Shown piece after piece: positions 59,176 through 64,000 of a DNA stretch of 64,000 nucleotides (positions are counted from its first letter, which is position 1; each line of letters opens with the position of its first letter). A program made the translations under genes and the position numbers. The notes below the pieces were generated by a model, which saw nothing but the letters and a program-made list of their open reading frames with translations, did not search any database and was not told where the DNA came from. The stretch is from Allacma fusca (Eukaryota; Arthropoda; Collembola; Symphypleona; Sminthuridae): assembly GCA_947179485.1 (NCBI GenBank), contig OX359246.1:70955508-71019507 (forward strand), in the 5' to 3' direction.

Positions 59176-59665
59176 ATGAGTGAACTGTAAGGAGAGAAGT
59201 GAGGAGCAGAGGTGAGCGCAGCTTATTGCGAGCGGCTCGCTTCTGCAGAGGACCAAGTGTTGCTATAGAGTTATGCATAGTTTAGTATTAAATTTAATAT
59301 ATTGTTGTTGAATGAATTGATTGGAAGTTTATGAGATGCTATCTGAAGTTTGTATGAGCTATCTGATATAAGAGAAAAAGAGGCATATACTTCTTGGCGT
59401 GAGTGAGAGAACGTACTTTTACAGATTAAAAGACTGACCAATTTTTTGGTCATTTTCCTTAACTTGAACCTTGTATTTTCATTTTCACGCTGGGTAGCAA
59501 AGGCTACCACCAATACAAGGGACGCAACGAGATAGGGGAATTGAAAAGCATTTTGTGCACTGCAACGGGCAGTGCTGGTCCTTCAATATTTAGCATTCAA
59601 CAAGCGGAGTTGAAAGTGCAGCAAAAAATTAACTTTTATTCCAGTGCCAATCTGAGGCACTTACA
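59091..59665 (+). repeat. 3' LTR of the BEL/Pao element
   Basis: 575 bp, differs from the 5' LTR at two positions (59,139 and 59,250). Followed directly by the CAAAG target duplication. Confidence 0.93.
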
Positions 59666-59670
59666 CAAAG

Positions 59671-60504
59671 TATAACAATAAACTGGAAAATATATATACA
59701 TTACAATAGATATCTTGACTTTATTTGAAGGTGTAAATAATACACATTAAATCCTGCTCATTTAGTAAAAACTTCACTTATATTGCATAAAAGTTACACA
59801 GAGGGCGCTTATCGCGAACGCTTCGCAAATGCTTCTCTCGGCTGAGGAGTTAACGATTCTTATATGAATCAGCAACGAAGCAAAATTGCGGACATTTGCT
59901 ATTCGCATTGATATCGCATATAAACATTACAGATATGAAATCCCATTCAGTATGAAGTCAGTCGCTTCGCTAAACTGTTTTCGGGATGACCACATTGTGA
60001 ATTCAGTTTGCTGGTTGGGTTATTACTCACTGAGGTCACTTTGAGGTCATGAAACTTATGGCTCACTGAGGTCAATATGAGGACATATTACTATCTGTGA
60101 CTCAATACTGTAAGCTCAATTTGAGGTCATGTTGCTATCTGTGACTCTATCAGGTCAATTTGATGTTATTTTGCTTAAAGTTATTACGCGCTGTCGTGGT
60201 TGTTTGTTTGTTATTGTTTTGTTTTATCTTATCGCGGTTTTGTTTTGTTCTAGTTTTGTTTTTTCGACAACGGATTTTGTTTGTTCTGTTTTGTTCAAAA
60301 ACCAATAACTAAGGAGGAAACCGAAGAGAGAATTTGATGTTTTGGGGAGAATTATTGTAGGTAGTTTGTATCATTTTGTGTGTGAAAATTAAAATAATAA
60401 ATAAGGTTCTTTTTGAAATGAAATTCGTTTGTTTAAATGAATTTTTCTTTAAACCCGGAAACTACTTATACGTAATTAATTACTTCGCATGTTTCCCAGC
60501 TGTA
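59671..60504. other. Right non-coding arm of the DNA transposon
   Basis: No gene. Holds GAGGTCATGAAACTT-type repeats (60,015-60,180) and a T/G-rich block with TTTTGTTC words (60,190-60,300), both resembling blocks in the left arm. Confidence 0.5.
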
Positions 60505-60640
60505 AGGGGTCACTCACGTGAGTGCTCGTTTTATTTTTGAGTAGTGGAAACTTGTACATATTCCATTGCCACTAGTACTCACACTCATTCTCTGACTCAC
60601 ACTCAATCTAGTTCTAGTGTTAGTGTAAGTATTTCAATGT
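60505..60640. promoter_or_regulatory. Right subterminal repeats and palindrome
   Basis: Perfect 14-bp palindrome CACTCACGTGAGTG at 60,511-60,524, then repeated ACTCACACTCA words to about 60,610. Mirrors the left end of the same transposon. Confidence 0.55.
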
Positions 60641-60659
60641 AAGTTGAATACCACCGTTA
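60641..60659 (-). repeat. Right terminal inverted repeat of the large DNA transposon
   Basis: Reads AAGTTGAATACCACCG then TTA on the plus strand; its reverse complement matches the left end over GGTGGTATTCA. Confidence 0.65.
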
Positions 60660-62455
60660 GACTGAATGTCCACACCAACTCTCATAAATTTTATGGTTAC
60701 ATTATTTTATGGTGATCACGTAACATCGCTGATGCTCCTGTACATTCAGGAAGTCTCAAATATTTGTACGAAATTAATCATGTATTATAATGCATGAACT
60801 TGAATGATCCATTGATAATAATATTCATCGGATTTCAGCTAGACGTAAATAGGTTCGAGTGAACCAATCAAATCTTGTGTATAGTTCTTATAAGTTGAGA
60901 AAAAGTCTTGACTACAGGCATGCCAGATTTCCGGATTCTGAAATCAGGACAATTTTCTTAATATTGTTCTTATTTTCACACAAAACCGATTTATTGTGAA
61001 TGATTTTTTTTAAATCATTTAGAAAGGCGAGAAGTTGAAGTGCGTTTAAACTTGAGACACTACCAGACACGTGTCTTCAATCAAGTCAAGCAATCATGTA
61101 TTTCATTCATATTCGAGTAACCAATTAAAAGGAATTATTGCTAAGAAATCTTTTTTTAAACATGATTTTTCCTCGAAATTTAGTTTCTTGCTCAAGTAAA
61201 TCTGGAACTTTCACTTCAAAATAAGGGATTTTTTGAAAACTTCTTTTTCGCTCAACAAATCAGGGATAGCCTTTTCAGAGAAACTCGCGGAGTTAGTTTG
61301 GATGATAAGTTAACTTTGAAATTAATTTGGCGTAAATTTAATCCCGGATTTTAGGAAGTTGGCTTTCTCTTCAGATCTCACCATTGTTTTTCATCCATTT
61401 TCCTTAAACTGCAACGTTAGGTGACTAGGCTTAAGGTACCATTTATTGAGCATACATAGTAATGAGATTTTTAAAGTGTTTGGTAATAAGCGTTTTAATA
61501 GTCAATAATTGAAAATGTGACAACGTTACTATTTTCATATAGAGTATATTTCTCGAGTATATTTCTCATGAAATTAAATTGTTTCACGCAAAAGTTTTAA
61601 ATTAATACATACATATAGTGATTAAATCAATGGACAAAATTACTGGGTTACTTTCTCCGACGAGTTTCCATCATTTTGATAAATAAGAAAACACAATTAT
61701 TTTGTCATAATTATTATAGTACGCCGAACTTTTGACCATTAACGTAAGATATATAGATAAATTTTATGCTTTAAACTAAAATATTTGTAAATAGGAAATC
61801 TACGCACCGGTAGATATCCTGATTTTCAATCGTTTCATCATTCCGCAAATAAACATCCGTTGTCGATACATTTAGGCACGAAGTCTTTAGCTTATATGTA
61901 TGTAATGTTGAGGAATCAGCACTAATAAAAATAGTCAACTAAGGATGCTTATTTACCGACGGATTGAAAGATAGCAAACCAAATTGAATGGAACAAATCA
62001 TAAACGTCCCCATTCAAAGGGATCAATACCAACAATTGCGAATTGTCGTCCAGATGTCCAAATATGTGCTGGAGAAGAAAGACGAATCCATTAGTTTGTC
62101 GATAATATAATTATTGAGCAATGGCAAACTAAAAAACAAAGATGATTTTTTGATATAGTTTAGCAATTAGTTTTAGATAGCCTGAAGATGAGCACAGTTG
62201 TTGTTCGAAAGCTAATGTGTAATTATATATAATTAATTAAAATTAATTCCACTAAAATCAATTTAAATGGGAATTTTTTTCCTGTTTGCTTTAATTGGTG
62301 GGAAAATATATGGGTTACCCCAAGATATTGATTTGTCAAAACGTCAATTAATGGCTTTGCTTGAAAGACAAAATTATATATGTTGAGTTATTATATTATA
62401 TACATATATGGGTAGTTGTGACTATTGCTGCTTAAATACAGGAGTTGATGAGCCA
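60660..62455. other. AT-rich flank, nothing recognised
   Basis: No open frame with coding character, no tandem array. Contains copy 3 of the dispersed hairpin repeat near its right end. Confidence 0.5.
62150..62275 (+). repeat. Dispersed hairpin repeat, copy 3
   Basis: Contains GATATAGTTTAGCAATTAG, TAGATAGCCTGAAGATGAGC, ACAGTTGTTGTTCGAAAGC and AATTCCACTAAAATCAATTT. The central part can fold, with GAGCA pairing with TGTTC. An insertion of TA-rich DNA separates the last two blocks relative to copies 1 and 2. Confidence 0.6.
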
Positions 62456-62485
62456 TCAATAACTAGAGCTACTTGTGGGAACGAA

Positions 62486-62702
62486 AAGTTTGATCCCATT
62501 CCCGAACCCGATCCCAAAAATCGAGCCATCAATATTTTTGCACTCACCCGAACCCGTTCCCGAAATACTGGGATCGGGTGCACAAAAACCCGGATATTAA
62601 ATATACTTGAATCGTTGATCTCAAACCCGATCCCGAACCCGAAATCAGATAAAATTTGCTCCCAATCCCGACCCCGAATCCCTTGAACCCGGACTTGTTC
62701 CC
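62486..62702. repeat. CCCGAACCCGATCCC repeat, left arm of the hAT-like element
   Basis: Irregular 6-12-bp units of CCCGAW in clusters, with reverse-oriented copies (GGGATCGGG). Part of the subterminal structure of the element. Confidence 0.7.
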
Positions 62703-63059
62703 GGGACCAGCGCAGTTAGTGTAAATCAATTTATTTCTTCACATTTTTATTAATTTAGCAATACTGTACTTATGCATGCGTACCATGCAACATTAGATTT
62801 AGGAACTATTAAAAATGGTCATCAAACTAAACGTCTGGTCTGCGTTGCCGAAAAAGCTACAGGAAGACTGCTTAAACGATTCCCACTATGAGTTTTGCAA
62901 TGACTCTCATCTTGCAAGTTAGAGTGGAAATCACTACTATGCGATCCCAATTGACAATATGCGAAACGGCTCAAGTCGCTTACGTAAAATTATTATCTCA
63001 ACACTTTAACGAGGGAAGCCGTGCATGCTTTGTATTTGTTTCTCCGCTAGATGGTTGCG

Positions 63060-63310
63060 TAGCTCCCGGGAACGTGAAGCGTGTAACGGGTGTGGGAACG
63101 AAGATGTTCCCGGTTCTTGACGGGAACACAAATACCTGCATCAAGAACCCGTTCCCAAACACAGTCCCGATCCCGAAATCCCGGGTCTGCTGAGCATGTT
63201 CCTGAACCTGGTCCCAAAGTATTTGGGAACATTAATTATATAGACACCCGAACTCGAACCCGTTCTCGATCCCGAACCCAATTCCCGGGTGCATCCCGAT
63301 CCCAAAAGTA
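63060..63310. repeat. CCCGAACCCGATCCC repeat, right arm of the hAT-like element
   Basis: Counterpart of the left-arm cluster, with CCCGATCCCGAAATCCCGGG and CGAACTCGAACCCG segments. Confidence 0.7.
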
Positions 63311-63324
63311 GCTCTATCAATAAC

Positions 63325-64000
63325 ACATTCCAGATTTTGCCCTGAATATAAATTCAATACTATAAAAATGATTTTTTAAATCAATATATAGATTTTTAGA
63401 ATTTGCCACTCACAATCAGACGATAACCTTTAGAAACCCTTAATATATCTCCCTGAAGTTTAAACTAACCGTTAATTATAGTTCCAACAAGTATTTGCTC
63501 TAATTACATCCTGGGAATCCTTATTTATTGTTTATAGTAGATATGCTTACTGTTTTAACATTCCTGATATTTTCCCGCAGAAACCCTTACATTACTGGTC
63601 ATGTGTTTACAAAAGGATAATAAACTTACAATTAACAACAAGGAAAGTGGCGTTTTAAACATTCTAGAAAGAACTCTCAAATTATCCTGATTTTACGTGT
63701 GAATCAATTAAATTCAATTTGAATATATTAAAATTAAGCTGCAAAACCAACAATTGAAGGAAACTATACTTACTCATCATTTGTCCTCTCTAACTATTAC
63801 AGCCCATATAAAGTTAATTACTTCTAATAACAGAAAATAATTATGGCTAAACAATTCTTCAGTTAAATATTTACATGAACAGAGAGAGAGAGGTTTCAAG
63901 CGGGATAATTGTTGATGGTGCCAGTGAATAAGCATATAGTGTAATTGGAAGGGCTAAACGTAACTTTTAACGAATCGTTTTGATTTTAAATCACTTTTTC
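63325..64000. other. AT-rich flank, nothing recognised
   Basis: No coding signal and no repeat beyond short AT-rich runs and a GAGAGAGAG stretch near 63,880. Confidence 0.5.

Larger units (their letters stand above)
53011..59665 (+). mobile_element. BEL/Pao LTR retrotransposon, recent insertion, coding region broken
   Basis: Two 575-bp LTRs (53,011-53,585 and 59,091-59,665), both starting TGTGACGG and ending TTACA, differ at only two positions that I found (53,059/59,139 and 53,170/59,250). A perfect 5-bp duplication CAAAG flanks the element (53,006-53,010 and 59,666-59,670). A primer binding site and polypurine tract are present. The internal region encodes gag, protease, RT, RNase H and integrase in BEL/Pao order, ending with a DUF5641-like C-terminus. 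A stop, a frameshift and an apparent internal deletion make this copy non-autonomous. Confidence 0.93.
45809..60656 (+). mobile_element. CACTA/EnSpm-like DNA transposon with two genes, carrying a nested BEL/Pao insertion
   Basis: The left terminus GGGTGGTATTCA (45,809) and the reverse complement of the right terminus, CGGTGGTATTCA (ending 60,656), form inverted repeats with 11 matching bases. TTA flanks both sides (45,806-45,808 and 60,657-60,659), fitting a 3-bp target duplication. Both ends carry clustered CACTCA/TGAGTG words, several as palindromes, like the subterminal repeats of CACTA elements. Inside are an intact transposase gene (48,278-50,266) and a six-exon DUF4806-type gene (50,250-52,694). 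Without the BEL/Pao insertion the element would be about 8.2 kb. Its termini do not begin with CAC, so the CACTA label rests on the transposase and the subterminal pattern. Confidence 0.68.
62464..63316. mobile_element. Non-autonomous hAT-like element, 853 bp
   Basis: Termini TAGAGCTACTTGTGGGAACG and, in reverse complement, TAGAGCTACTTTTGGGATCG form an 18-of-20 inverted repeat. A perfect 8-bp duplication TCAATAAC flanks it (62,456-62,463 and 63,317-63,324). An 8-bp duplication with TAGAG-type ends is diagnostic of hAT elements. It has no transposase. Both arms carry GC-rich CCCGAACCCGATCCC repeats, unlike the AT-rich surroundings. Short open frames inside are repeat artefacts. Confidence 0.85.

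Noticed and set aside
62408-63311. Several Arg/Pro-rich open frames
   Set aside because: They translate the CCCGAACCCG repeats inside the hAT-like element.

Overview
This is eukaryotic, almost certainly arthropod, nuclear DNA. It is AT-rich, its genes are split by GT-AG introns, and it carries a BEL/Pao LTR retrotransposon and several DNA transposons. A springtail or another non-holometabolous arthropod is a guess from style only; nothing here fixes the species. I see no tRNA, rRNA or CRISPR.

Left two thirds (1-38 kb), minus strand: two ADAM-family genes lie head to tail. The upstream gene (exons between 37,906 and 12,166) can be assembled completely from 19 exons whose splice phases all agree. 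They give about 1,239 residues: signal peptide, propeptide, metalloprotease-like domain, disintegrin, cysteine-rich region, EGF, transmembrane helix and a long serine-rich tail. The zinc-binding histidines are present, but the catalytic Glu of HExxH is Met, so it looks like a pseudoprotease of the ADAM11/22/23 (fly mind-meld) type. The downstream gene (5,077 to 1,077) assembles from 6 phase-consistent exons into about 479 residues. In it a new signal-peptide exon is spliced directly onto a disintegrin domain, followed by cysteine-rich, EGF, transmembrane and tail regions. I find no propeptide and no protease. The two proteins could compete for or share ligands at the cell surface.

Most of the larger introns, and the intergenic DNA, hold their own private minisatellite (units about 16 to 68 bp). 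These produce many spurious open frames.

38-45.8 kb is the region upstream of the large ADAM gene. It has repeats, a possible small mariner/pogo-like element and a GA-rich, relatively GC-rich patch, but no gene I can support.

Right third (45.8-60.7 kb): a nested transposon. The outer element (45,809-60,656) has short inverted termini (GGTGGTATTCA), flanking TTA and palindromic CACTCA/TGAGTG subterminal sites. It encodes an intact 662-residue CACTA/EnSpm-like transposase and a six-exon, 399-residue DUF4806-type gene. A BEL/Pao element (53,011-59,665) with 5-bp target duplications and 575-bp LTRs differing at only two positions is inserted downstream of both genes. Its polyprotein is broken by a stop, a frameshift and an apparent internal deletion. 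A mariner-like MITE also sits in the left arm.

60.7-64 kb: an 853-bp non-autonomous hAT-like element with a perfect 8-bp target duplication, otherwise featureless AT-rich DNA. A dispersed repeat of about 120 bp with a conserved hairpin occurs three times in the window (0.46, 6.5 and 62.2 kb).
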